From Leucobacter tenebrionis (GTDB lineage Bacteria > Actinomycetota > Actinomycetes > Actinomycetales > Microbacteriaceae): a stretch of DNA of 64,000 nt. Shown piece by piece: positions 1 to 8,183 of the stretch. The notes under the pieces are model-generated. The model did no database searches, was not told the origin of the DNA, and worked only from the letters and a program-made list of their open reading frames with translations. The translations under genes and the position numbers were made by a program. The stretch is taken from assembly GCF_019884725.1 (NCBI RefSeq), contig NZ_CP082322.1, positions 2,108,001 to 2,172,000 on the forward strand. Direction: 5' to 3'. Each line of letters begins with the position of its first letter. The first letter of the stretch is position 1.

Positions 1-119
1 CGATGGTGCTCGGTGGTGTGAACCCTTACGTGCAGCAGGCCGTCCAAGGCATCGTAGTGGTCGGCGCCGCGGTCGCGACACTCTGGCACTCGCGTGCACG
101 GCTGAGGGTGGTGAAGTGA
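1..119 (+). CDS. Sugar ABC transporter permease, RbsC-like (3' end only)
   Basis: Only the last 38 codons are in the window; the reading frame uses the codon starting at base 3 and stops at 117-119. The tail (NPYVQQAVQGIVVVGAA, then a basic end) looks like the last membrane segment and cytoplasmic tail of BPD_transp_2 permeases of the RbsC/XylH type. Three bases separate it from the double-domain ATPase that follows, and a second permease comes after that. The importer therefore probably uses two different permease subunits. The family call rests on a short tail plus its neighbours. Confidence 0.7.
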   Translation, partial: MVLGGVNPYVQQAVQGIVVVGAAVATLWHSRARLRVVK

Positions 120-122
120 CGA

Positions 123-1646
123 ATGTCTGAGAAGAACGAAGTCGTCTTCGCGATCGACAACGTGACCAAGCGCTTCCGCGGCACGGTCGCCCTCAAGAAT
201 GTCTCGCTCGAGTTGCGTCGGCACGAGGTGCTCGGCCTCATCGGTGAGAACGGCGCAGGCAAGTCGACGTTGCTGAAGATCCTCACCGGTCTCGAGCAGC
301 CGAGCGAAGGCGAGATCTCGCTGCGAGGCGAAGCGGTCACCCTGAACGGTATCCGCGGAGCGAATGAGCACGGCATCGCCATGGTCTTTCAAGAGCAGTC
401 GCTGATCAGCAATATCAGCGTCGGTGAGAACGTGCTGCTCGGTCACGAGGGAGCAACCGTCACGGCGGGCGTGTACCGGTGGGGAGCTCTGAGGCGAGAG
501 GCGCAGAAATACATCGACATGGTTGGTGCCGACATCAGCGCCGATCAGCCCACCAGTGCCCTGCCCTTCGCGAAACGGCAAATGGTCGAGGTCGCGAAGG
601 CCATTGCCAGTGCCGATGGCTCCGATCATGAGCCGGTGATCCTGCTCGACGAACCGACCTCGGTGCTCGAGGCGCAGGAGATCGAGAAACTGTTCGAGAT
701 CATCGACGGACTGCGACAGCGCGCCTCGGTGATCTTCGTGAGCCACCGCATGGAGGAGGTGCTGCGCGTCTGCGACCGTGTGTACGTGCTGCGGGACGGT
801 GAGGTCGCGGGCGAGCGGATCCCCGGCCGGGTCGAGGAGGAGGAGCTCTACGAACTGCTGGTCGGTGAGGACCTCTCCCAGGGCTACTACCATGAGGACC
901 TGCGGGTCGAACCTCGGGATGATGTGCGGCTGAAGCTTTCCGGGCTCTCGGGCGCGGGCTTCAGCGATATCGATCTTGAGATGCGTTCCGGCGAGGTCGT
1001 CGCCCTCATGGGAGTGCAGGATTCGGGCCGCGAAGAGATCGGAAAGGCGCTGTTCGGGGGTCTGCCGACTTCTCGCGGCACTGTCGAGGTCGACGGCGTG
1101 CGTGTGAGCCTCCGCTCGCCGGCGGATCTGGTGGGTAAGGGAATCGGCTACATCCCCTCCGACCGCAAGACCGACGGCTGCGTGCTGCCCATGTCGGTGC
1201 AGGACAACATGGTGCTGGCGCACCCGGAGCGCGTCGCGCGGGCGGGTGTCTTCGATCCGCTGCTCGGATCGAAGACAGTACAGCAATGGATCGACAAGTT
1301 GCGCATTAAGACACCCTCGGGTTTCACTCCTATGCGCAACCTGTCGGGTGGTAACCAGCAGAAGGTAGTGCTCGCCAAATGGCTGCTCGATCCGAAACTG
1401 AGGGTGCTCATTCTCGATACACCGACCCGCGGCCTTGATGTCGGAGCCAAATCGGATGTCTACAAACTGATCCGCGAGCTCGCGGAGAACGGGCTCTCGG
1501 TGATACTCATCGCCGACACTCTCGAGGAGGGAATGCACATGGCGCATCGGGTTGTCACTCTGAAAGATGGGCGTACAAGCGGGGAGTTCCTCTGCTCCGC
1601 TGGCTCGATGCCCGAGCGCACCGAGATTCTGGAGAGGATGATCTAG
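123..1646 (+). CDS. Sugar ABC importer ATPase with two nucleotide-binding domains (RbsA/MglA type)
   Basis: A 507-residue protein, the usual RbsA length. It powers uptake of a monosaccharide or polyol on the inner face of the membrane. Domain 1 has a Walker A (GENGAGKST, about residues 41-49), a degenerate signature (LPFAKRQ) as usual in this family, and a Walker B LLDEPTS. Domain 2 has the normal family variant of Walker A (MGVQDSGREEIGKAL), an intact LSGGNQQKV signature, and a Walker B reading LILDTPTRGLD, so the usual catalytic Glu is Thr. It lies 3 bases after one permease and 1 base before another, so the genes are surely co-transcribed. The substrate cannot be read from the ATPase. The downstream dehydrogenases and glycerate kinase suggest a sugar or polyol degraded to glycerate. 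Confidence 0.93.
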   Translation: MSEKNEVVFAIDNVTKRFRGTVALKNVSLELRRHEVLGLIGENGAGKSTLLKILTGLEQPSEGEISLRGEAVTLNGIRGANEHGIAMVFQEQSLISNISVGENVLLGHEGATVTAGVYRWGALRREAQKYIDMVGADISADQPTSALPFAKRQMVEVAKAIASADGSDHEPVILLDEPTSVLEAQEIEKLFEIIDGLRQRASVIFVSHRMEEVLRVCDRVYVLRDGEVAGERIPGRVEEEELYELLVGEDLSQGYYHEDLRVEPRDDVRLKLSGLSGAGFSDIDLEMRSGEVVALMGVQDSGREEIGKALFGGLPTSRGTVEVDGVRVSLRSPADLVGKGIGYIPSDRKTDGCVLPMSVQDNMVLAHPERVARAGVFDPLLGSKTVQQWIDKLRIKTPSGFTPMRNLSGGNQQKVVLAKWLLDPKLRVLILDTPTRGLDVGAKSDVYKLIRELAENGLSVILIADTLEEGMHMAHRVVTLKDGRTSGEFLCSAGSMPERTEILERMI

Positions 1647-1647
1647 G

Positions 1648-2655
1648 GTGACCCGGTTGAATGAAGAACAGGCCCCGAGCACCTCGGCGCAACTGATAGC
1701 AGCGCGGCAGAAACGCGACTTCCAATGGTTCCACGAGCGGGGCCTTACACCATTCGTGGCCTTGATCGTGGTGGTCGGCGTGGTTGCGATCTACGATCCT
1801 GGTTTCCTATCGCCGCGGGCGCTGACCTCGCTGCTCGATCAGACAGCGGTGCTCGGCCTTCTCGCGCTCGCCCAAGCCGTGGTCGTGCTCACCGGCAGGA
1901 TCACACTGGCCAACGCGGCACTCGCGTCGCTCGGAGGTGTATGCCTCGCTCTGCTATTGCCCGATTACGGCTGGTTCGGCGTCATAGCCGTGGTGCTGGG
2001 GGCTGCCCTGCTCGGCCTGCTGCTCGGCACCATCCACATGATCGCGCAGGTTCCCTCGTTCGTCGTGTCGCTCGGCGGTATGGGAGTGTTCGCAGGGCTC
2101 TCGCTCTGGCTCTCAGGAGCCGATTCCCTCTATGTCTCATCAGGTTACGAGGTGCTCGAATGGATGACCTGGCGCTACTTCGGTATTCCGATCTCGTTCC
2201 TACTGCTGGTCTGCATCGCGGGCCTCATGATGCTCTGCTTCGCGCTCTTCCCGATCGGGCGCAGCATCCGCGCCGTCGGGTTCAACGAGCGAGCTTCCGC
2301 CTTCTCTGGTATCCGCACGACGCTCGTCGTCGTATCGGTGTTCGCGCTGTCCGGCGCGCTCAGCGGCCTCGCGGCGACCCTGCAAATCGCGGAACTGCGC
2401 TCCGCGGGCGCGACCACCGCCGATGCGCTGCTGCTACCGAGCATCGCCGCCGTGCTACTCGGCGGCAACGCCATATCGGGCGGCGTCGGAGGGATCGGTC
2501 GCACCCTGGTGGGCGTGCTCATCATCACGGTGCTGCGGGTGGGCCTCGATATCGTCGGAGTACCGTCGTCAGTGCAACCCATTATCTACGGTGTGATCGT
2601 CATACTGACGATCGCCGTCACTGCGGACCGGGCCCGAGGGCGAGCAATAGCGTGA
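1648..2655 (+). CDS. Sugar ABC transporter permease, RbsC-like
   Basis: A 335-residue membrane protein with a cytoplasmic N-terminus of about 30 residues and roughly eight to ten hydrophobic segments, typical of BPD_transp_2 permeases. The region after LAQAVVVLTG, where RbsC proteins usually have a GG-I-DLSVG stretch, reads RITLANA here, so it is a divergent subfamily. It starts at GTG one base after the ATPase stop, which implies translational coupling. Together with the permease ending at base 119 it would form the membrane channel. No binding protein lies inside the window, so that gene is probably upstream. Confidence 0.9.
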   Translation: MTRLNEEQAPSTSAQLIAARQKRDFQWFHERGLTPFVALIVVVGVVAIYDPGFLSPRALTSLLDQTAVLGLLALAQAVVVLTGRITLANAALASLGGVCLALLLPDYGWFGVIAVVLGAALLGLLLGTIHMIAQVPSFVVSLGGMGVFAGLSLWLSGADSLYVSSGYEVLEWMTWRYFGIPISFLLLVCIAGLMMLCFALFPIGRSIRAVGFNERASAFSGIRTTLVVVSVFALSGALSGLAATLQIAELRSAGATTADALLLPSIAAVLLGGNAISGGVGGIGRTLVGVLIITVLRVGLDIVGVPSSVQPIIYGVIVILTIAVTADRARGRAIA

Positions 2656-2710
2656 GCGAAGCGCCGTTGGTGCCCGCGCAAGACACGTTTTCACAGAGGA
2701 GGACGAAGCA

Positions 2711-3748
2711 GTGGATATTGCGAGCAAGAATCGGGTAGGGCGCACGGGGGTCGAGGTGACGACGCTCGGCTTCGGCGCCACGTTGATCGGCAACTTCATG
2801 CAACCACTCACAGATGCCGAAGCCCGCGCAATGGTGGACCAGGCGTGGGGGCTGGGGGTGCGATACTTCGATACTGCGGCACTCTACGGCCACGGGCTGA
2901 GCGAGTACCGCCTCGGCCACGCTTTGTACGAGCGGCCGCGAGATGCGTATTCTCTGCTCACGAAGGTGGGGCGGGTGCTGAAGCCCGCGGCTCGCGGTAC
3001 CTTCGACTCCGGGCTATGGGTCGATCCCGCGCCCATGTCGGTGACCTACGACTACAGCTACGACGGCATCATGCGCTCTGCGGAAGATGCCATGCAACGG
3101 CTCATGACCGATCACATCGAGATGGTGCTCGTGCACGATGTGGACGCGTACACCCACGGCGCCGAGGCGCAGCGCGGTTACTTCGAACAGGCCGTCACCG
3201 ATGGCTTCAGGGCGCTTGAGAAATTGCGTGACGAGGGAGTGGTGCAGGCGATCGGATTCGGTGTGAACGAATCCGATGTGCTCTTGGAGGCCATGCAGCG
3301 CACCGATTCCGATGTGTTGCTGCTTGCGGGACGCTACACGCTTCTCGAGCAGGATCCGATCGACGATCTGTTCCCGCTCTGCAGAGAACGCGGTGCGAGC
3401 GTGATCCTCGGCGGTGTCTACAACTCCGGTATTCTCGCCACCGGCCCCAGGGATGGTGCGAAGTTCAACTACTCGCCAGCACCTCGGGAGGTGCTGGATC
3501 GTGCCGCCCGCTTGGAGACGATCTGCCGGCGATATGACATCCCCCTGGCGGCAGCGGCCCTGCAATTCGCCGCCGCGCACCCGGTAGTGGCGAGTGTCTG
3601 CATCGGTTCGCGTCGTCCGGAGCAGCAGGCCCAGACGGCCGAGTACGCCAGTCTGGCCGTGCCGAGCGCGCTTTGGGAAGAAATGCAGGCAGAGGGGCTG
3701 ATCCGTGAGGATGCGCCGCTGCCCGGCGATGAGAGGAGCGCATCATGA
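2711..3748 (+). CDS. Aldo/keto reductase, D-threo-aldose 1-dehydrogenase-like
   Basis: A 345-residue TIM-barrel aldo/keto reductase. The catalytic tetrad is recognisable: Asp and Tyr in FDTAALYGHGLSE (about residues 54-66), Lys in LLTKVGR and His in VLVHDVD. The GHGLSEYRLG segment and the AAALQFAAAHPVVASV end resemble L-fucose/D-threo-aldose 1-dehydrogenases, which oxidise the C1 of aldoses to lactones. The GTG start follows a strong AGAGGAGG site. Its place between a sugar importer and an alcohol dehydrogenase suggests the first oxidation of the imported sugar. The exact substrate is inference. Confidence 0.85.
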   Translation: MDIASKNRVGRTGVEVTTLGFGATLIGNFMQPLTDAEARAMVDQAWGLGVRYFDTAALYGHGLSEYRLGHALYERPRDAYSLLTKVGRVLKPAARGTFDSGLWVDPAPMSVTYDYSYDGIMRSAEDAMQRLMTDHIEMVLVHDVDAYTHGAEAQRGYFEQAVTDGFRALEKLRDEGVVQAIGFGVNESDVLLEAMQRTDSDVLLLAGRYTLLEQDPIDDLFPLCRERGASVILGGVYNSGILATGPRDGAKFNYSPAPREVLDRAARLETICRRYDIPLAAAALQFAAAHPVVASVCIGSRRPEQQAQTAEYASLAVPSALWEEMQAEGLIREDAPLPGDERSAS

Positions 3749-4830
3749 GCGTCGGAGCCGAGGCGATGCGAGAGACCATGCGCGCGGTGCGCTACTACGG
3801 GCCGGGCGATGTCCGGGTGGAGCGCCTCGAGAAGCCGGTACCTAGCAAGCATCAGGTACTGATCCGCAACGAACTCTGCGGTATCTGCGGCACCGATCTG
3901 CACGAATATACGGAAGGGCCCATCTTCGCCCCGACCGCGGATGTCCCTGACCCGTTGACGGGCGAGACGGCGCCGGTGGTTCTCGGGCACGAGATGGTGG
4001 GTGTCATCGAATCTGTCGGTTCGGAGGTGTCCCGGTTCTCGAAGGGTCAGCGAGTAGCGGTTGAACCGCGTCAGGCCTGCGGCGAATGCGGGCCCTGCCT
4101 CGACGGACGCCGCAACTGCTGCCCGATCGCGGCCACGATCGGTCTGCAGGGCGGCGGTGGCGGGCTCGCCGACTACATCGCGGTCGATGAGCAGCTCGTC
4201 TATGATCTCGGCAGCATTCCAGCCGAGGTGGGAGTGGCGCTTGAACCGCTCGCCGTCGCGACCCACGCCGTGCGCCGGATCGAGGGAGGAGTGCACGGTA
4301 AACAGGTCCTCGTGATGGGGGCAGGCCCGATCGGTGCGCTCGTCGTGTGGGTGCTGCGCGCTTCCGGAGCCTCCGAGGTGGTCGTGGTCGAGCCCGGGGC
4401 CGGGCGGCGGGAGAACGCATTGAAGTTCGGTGCTACCAGGCTGCTCGATCCGAAGCAGGACGACCTCGAGAAGAAGCTCACGGAATGGGGTATCTCGCCG
4501 CATGCGGCCTTCGAGTGCGCCGGTACCGGAGCGACGCTGCAGGGCTGCCTGCAAGCCGTGCGTCCAGGCGGCGTCGTCGTCAATGTGGCGATCTCCGGCC
4601 GGGCCGTCGAGGTCGACCTGTTGCCGTTGATCGTGAAGGAGATCTCCGTGCTCGGTAGTATCTGCTACGCAGGGGACCACGCGGCCGCAATCGAACTGCT
4701 GCGTGAAAACGAGTTCCCCGTTGAGGCGTTCGTGAGCGAGCGCATCCGACTCGAGGACGTCGTAGCGGAGGGGCTTGAAGAGCTCCGTCGCGCATCCGCG
4801 GAGCACATGAAGATCGTCGTCGCAGTGTGA
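3745..4830 (+). CDS. Zinc-dependent alcohol dehydrogenase, butanediol/sorbitol dehydrogenase type
   Basis: A 361-residue MDR-superfamily enzyme. Catalytic zinc ligands are visible in CGICGTDLHEY and in GHEMVG; the structural zinc loop is CGECGPCLDGRRNCC; the NAD-binding turn is GAGPIGALVV. The CGTDLHEYTEGPIF segment matches the 2,3-butanediol and polyol dehydrogenase branch. The ATG overlaps the stop of the aldo/keto reductase by 4 bp (ATGA). It probably interconverts a secondary alcohol and ketone in the same sugar pathway. The true substrate is unknown. Confidence 0.88.
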   Translation: MSVGAEAMRETMRAVRYYGPGDVRVERLEKPVPSKHQVLIRNELCGICGTDLHEYTEGPIFAPTADVPDPLTGETAPVVLGHEMVGVIESVGSEVSRFSKGQRVAVEPRQACGECGPCLDGRRNCCPIAATIGLQGGGGGLADYIAVDEQLVYDLGSIPAEVGVALEPLAVATHAVRRIEGGVHGKQVLVMGAGPIGALVVWVLRASGASEVVVVEPGAGRRENALKFGATRLLDPKQDDLEKKLTEWGISPHAAFECAGTGATLQGCLQAVRPGGVVVNVAISGRAVEVDLLPLIVKEISVLGSICYAGDHAAAIELLRENEFPVEAFVSERIRLEDVVAEGLEELRRASAEHMKIVVAV

Positions 4831-4849
4831 CGGGCGAGAAGGAGGAGCG

Positions 4850-6007
4850 ATGTCTCGTGTGCTGATCGCGTGCGACAAGTTCAAGGGTTCCGCGACTGCC
4901 GCTGAGGTGGTCTCCGCGCTCGGGCGGGGCATTCTCTCGGAGCAGCCCGAGGCGGTCGTCGAAGAGCTGCCGGTGGCGGACGGGGGAGATGGGACGGTCG
5001 ACGCTGCGCTCGCCTCCTCGACTTTCGAGGAGCGCCGTTGCGCGGTGACCGGTCCGTACGGTGAGGGCCGTGAGGCTCGTTTCGCCTTCGGCTCCGAGGC
5101 GCGCACCGCGGTGATCGAAGCGGCGGAGGCCTGCGGGCTACGACTGGTCGATCCCGAGGCGCTGCGCTCCCGTTCCGTCGATGCGCTCTCGGCGACGAGC
5201 GCGGGCGTCGGTGAGCTGATCGCGGCTGCGCTCGACGCGGGGGCCGAACGCATCGTGCTCGGTCTCGGCGGCAGCGCCACCTCCGACGGCGGTTCGGGCA
5301 TGCTGGCAGCGCTCGGCGCGCGCATCCGCGATGCCACTGGTGCCCCGGTGGGGCCGGGCGGATCCGGTGCCGCGCTCGCCGCGAGCATCGACACCGCGGC
5401 ACTCGATCCGCGCCTGCGCGACACCGAGATCCTCATCGCCTCGGACGTCACCAACCCGCTGTGCGGCCCCGACGGTGCCGCGGGCGTCTACGGCCCGCAG
5501 AAGGGTGTACCGCCCGCGCGCATCGCCGAGCTCGACGCCGGTCTCGCACGCTTCGGAGCGCTTGTCGAGCGCTCGCTCGACGCCGCTCCCGGTGCCTGGA
5601 CCGAGCACCCCGGCGCCGGCGCGGCGGGCGGGCTTGGGTTCGCGGCGCTCGCGGTGCTCGGTGGCAAGATGCGCCCCGGCATCGACCTCGTGCTCGATCT
5701 GCTGCACTTCGACAGGGCCGTTGCCGGCGCGGATCTCGTCATCACAGGAGAGGGGCGCCTCGACACGCAGACCCTCAGCGGCAAGGCTCCGGCAGGCGTC
5801 GCCGCCCGCGCGCAGGGCATCCCCGTGGTGGTCGTGTGCGGATCCAGCGCCCTCCCGCGCGAGCGGGCGCTCGCGGCGGGCTTCCGCGAAGTGTTCGAGC
5901 TGGTCGGGATCGAGCCCCGCGTCGATCGATGCATACAGGCCCCTGTGCCCGTGCTCGAGCGCGTCGGGCGCATGATCGGAGCGCGTCTTCCCGAGCTCGT
6001 GGCCTAG
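4850..6007 (+). CDS. Glycerate kinase (GlxK/GarK family)
   Basis: A 385-residue member of the glycerate kinase type 1 family, which phosphorylates glycerate (usually to 2-phosphoglycerate) and feeds it into glycolysis. Family landmarks are ACDKFKGSATA near the N-terminus, PVADGGDGT, the GLGGSATSDGGSG loop, GAAGGLGFA and ITGEGRLDTQTLSGK. GGAGGAG lies just before the ATG, 19 bases after the dehydrogenase stop. It is the last gene of the operon and is followed by a nested palindrome. It tells us the pathway ends in glycerate. Confidence 0.93.
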   Translation: MSRVLIACDKFKGSATAAEVVSALGRGILSEQPEAVVEELPVADGGDGTVDAALASSTFEERRCAVTGPYGEGREARFAFGSEARTAVIEAAEACGLRLVDPEALRSRSVDALSATSAGVGELIAAALDAGAERIVLGLGGSATSDGGSGMLAALGARIRDATGAPVGPGGSGAALAASIDTAALDPRLRDTEILIASDVTNPLCGPDGAAGVYGPQKGVPPARIAELDAGLARFGALVERSLDAAPGAWTEHPGAGAAGGLGFAALAVLGGKMRPGIDLVLDLLHFDRAVAGADLVITGEGRLDTQTLSGKAPAGVAARAQGIPVVVVCGSSALPRERALAAGFREVFELVGIEPRVDRCIQAPVPVLERVGRMIGARLPELVA

Positions 6008-6031
6008 CTCAAGGCCGAACCTGCCCCTGAT

Positions 6032-6154
6032 CCTGTCGAAGGGACCCCCTCCCGCCACTGTTTCGGAGCACACCCGTATTTCGGATCGATCGCGGAGATC
6101 TGATCCGAAATACGGGTGAGATCCGAAGCCAGGGGATCCGGCCCCTTCGACAGG
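6032..6154. terminator. Nested inverted repeats between convergent genes
   Basis: Two nested pairs. The outer pair is CCTGTCGAAGGG (6032-6043) with CCCTTCGACAGG (6143-6154). The inner pair is a perfect 17-bp stem, 6071-6087 with 6102-6118, starting CACCCGTATTTCGG, with a 14-nt loop. It lies between the glycerate kinase and the GNAT gene, which converge on it, so a bidirectional terminator role is likely. There is no U-tract. The outer motif resembles a dispersed intergenic repeat I recall from many high-GC genomes. Confidence 0.75.
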
Positions 6155-6171
6155 CCCAGGGGGTGGGCAGG

Positions 6172-6636
6172 CTACTCCGCCGGCGCCAGGTCGTAGGTGA
6201 CCCAGGGCGTCTGCTGCGCGAGCCGGTCATAGAGGCGGCGCGCGGTCGTGTTGCTCTCGTGGGTGATCCAGCGCACCAGGGAGACTCCCTCGTCGCGCGC
6301 GATCTCGGCGAGGCGGTGCAGGATCGCGGATCCGGCTCCCGTGCCGCGCGCCTCCGGCGCGGTGAAGAGGTCGTCGAGGTAGAGGCCCTGCTCGCCGACC
6401 ACGGGCCGCGAGAAGCGGCGGAAGTGCCCGATCCCGACCACCCTGCCGTCGACCTCGGCGACGAGCCCGCGCGTTTCGTGCGAGGGATCCATCAGCCAGC
6501 CCCACACCGTATCGAGCACGGCGGGATCGTGCGGCTTCTCGTAGAAATCGCGGTACCCGCGGAAGAGCGCGGCCCACGCCTCGCGATCACCCTCGGTGAC
6601 CGGACGCACGACCACCGCGCGGCCGTCCCCGCTCAC
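6172..6636 (-). CDS. GNAT family N-acetyltransferase
   Basis: A 154-residue GNAT protein. The acetyl-CoA pyrophosphate loop is visible as APEARGTGAGSAIL, preceded by the usual LYLDDLFT strand and followed by ITHESNTTARRLYDRL, the family's C-terminal helix pattern. It transfers an acetyl group from acetyl-CoA to an unknown amine. Its ATG overlaps the stop of the upstream cupin gene by 4 bp, so the two form a small operon. Confidence 0.85.
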   Translation of the reverse strand: MSGDGRAVVVRPVTEGDREAWAALFRGYRDFYEKPHDPAVLDTVWGWLMDPSHETRGLVAEVDGRVVGIGHFRRFSRPVVGEQGLYLDDLFTAPEARGTGAGSAILHRLAEIARDEGVSLVRWITHESNTTARRLYDRLAQQTPWVTYDLAPAE

Positions 6637-6923
6637 GACAGCTTCTCCACCTCGACGAAGACCACGTCGCTCTCGCTACCGCGGTTCTCGATGCGGTGCT
6701 CCGCCCCCGACGGGCGCGTGTAGCTGCGGCCCGTGACCAGCTCGGCGACGATCTCGCTGCCGTCGGCGTTCGTGACGTGCATCGTGTCGGTCACGAGCGG
6801 CACCACTACGTACTCGTGCTCGTGCCTGTGCATCGGGATCGCCCCGCCCGGTTCGATGGTCCACTTCGTGACGCGGAAGTGCTCGTTCTCGAGCTGTACT
6901 TCGCTGTGCGATCCGCTGCTCAT
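6633..6923 (-). CDS. Small cupin-domain protein
   Basis: A 96-residue single cupin barrel. The metal-binding motif 1 is seen as EPGGAIPMHRHEHEY (G, two His, Glu, His positions) and the rest keeps the beta-rich pattern. I place the start at the ATG at 6923 because GAGGAGG precedes it at normal spacing; a longer open frame upstream has no such site. It is translationally coupled to the GNAT gene. A role in binding or modifying a small metabolite is possible; no specific function can be given. Confidence 0.82.
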   Translation of the reverse strand: MSSGSHSEVQLENEHFRVTKWTIEPGGAIPMHRHEHEYVVVPLVTDTMHVTNADGSEIVAELVTGRSYTRPSGAEHRIENRGSESDVVFVEVEKLS

Positions 6924-7013
6924 GATCCTCCTCGATGCGTGACGGGGCCCGATCGGCGCCTCCCCTCCCAGCATAGGTGGCAGCTCGGCCGCGGGCGCGG
7001 CTAGTGTGGGCGG

Positions 7014-8183
7014 ATGAGCGATCGATCGATGGGCGGGCTGCCGACGCGCATTCTCATCGCCGAGTTCGACTCCGTCGCTCAGGCCGCACGTTATGCCGAG
7101 AACGGGGCGGAGGCGGCCACCGCCGACCTCACGGGGATGCTGCGCATCGGCCGGCTCGTCGCCGAGACCGTGCTCGTGACCGATGCGATGCTGCTCGACG
7201 GCGAGTACTTCATGAGGCTTGGCCCCGAGGGTGTGCTGCGCGAGCTGGGCGCCGGGGACGGGAGGTTCCCGCTCACCGTCACCGGGCCCGCTGAGACGCT
7301 CGCGGCCGGGCTGGAGTTCCGCAGGCGCAACGCCGGCTTCGCGTGGTCCCTCATCGGTGTGAACCGTGGCGAGGCGGTGCCCTCCGCGGTCGAGGCCCGC
7401 TGGGAGGATTGGCTGGGGTCCGTGGATCGCGGGCTCATCCGATACGAGCAGCAGCCGCCGGGATTCACCATGCCCGCGTTCGGGGAGCTGCCGCCGCTCT
7501 CCGCGGGCGGCGAGGCGGCGCAGTCCGGGCAGGCTGGGCAGGCAGCACAGACGACACAGGCCGCGGCGCTCGCCTCATCGCTGCGCAACGTCGTGAGGCG
7601 CAGCGAGGCGTTCGAGATCATCGAGAAGGCCGGTTTGCATCCCCGGGATCAGGATCGCCTGCGCGCGTGGTGGAACGCGAGGTATCTCCGGGCGATCGCC
7701 GACCAGGCCGGGGCCGACTGGTTGAGTTTCGAGGCCGCCGGCCCGCTGCAGCATTCCGTCCGCAGGAGCGATCGGCGGATCCGCCTCCCCAGGCGTCTGC
7801 TCGAGTGGGCCCGGGAGGCGAACCCCGCGAGCATCGCCCTCGCCTGGGATACCACGTCGAAGCAGCGCGAGCGGTTGCGGCGCAGGTCGAGCTGGGCGTC
7901 GATGCGGGATCTCGCCTACCAGGCGACGCAGATCGCGTCGGCGCGCACCCGCAGAGGGGTGCTGCGCGATTCCGTGCTGCGGCTCCTCGTGGCGGCGGTC
8001 GCGGTCGTGCTCGCGGTGCCGGGGTTCGAGGCGGTCGCGCTCGAGAACCCGCTCACCTGGATCGTGTTCGCCGGCGTCATCGTGACGACCGTGCCCTTCG
8101 ACTCGCTGCTCGCGCTCGCGGGCCTGCTCGTGCCCGATCCGCGGGCGGAGCTCATCCTGCATCGGAGAGGAATCGCGTCATGA
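7014..8183 (+). CDS. Unrecognised protein with two C-terminal membrane segments
   Basis: A 389-residue protein I do not recognise. The first 170 residues are soluble and mixed. A short Gln/Ala-rich linker (QSGQAGQAAQTTQAAAL) follows at about residues 170-185, then a charged helical region rich in Arg, with two hydrophobic segments near residues 322-340 and 348-372 and a short basic tail. It could be a membrane-anchored signalling or cell-envelope protein. Its stop overlaps the start of the Nudix gene (ATGA), so the two products may act together. Confidence 0.75.
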   Translation: MSDRSMGGLPTRILIAEFDSVAQAARYAENGAEAATADLTGMLRIGRLVAETVLVTDAMLLDGEYFMRLGPEGVLRELGAGDGRFPLTVTGPAETLAAGLEFRRRNAGFAWSLIGVNRGEAVPSAVEARWEDWLGSVDRGLIRYEQQPPGFTMPAFGELPPLSAGGEAAQSGQAGQAAQTTQAAALASSLRNVVRRSEAFEIIEKAGLHPRDQDRLRAWWNARYLRAIADQAGADWLSFEAAGPLQHSVRRSDRRIRLPRRLLEWAREANPASIALAWDTTSKQRERLRRRSSWASMRDLAYQATQIASARTRRGVLRDSVLRLLVAAVAVVLAVPGFEAVALENPLTWIVFAGVIVTTVPFDSLLALAGLLVPDPRAELILHRRGIAS

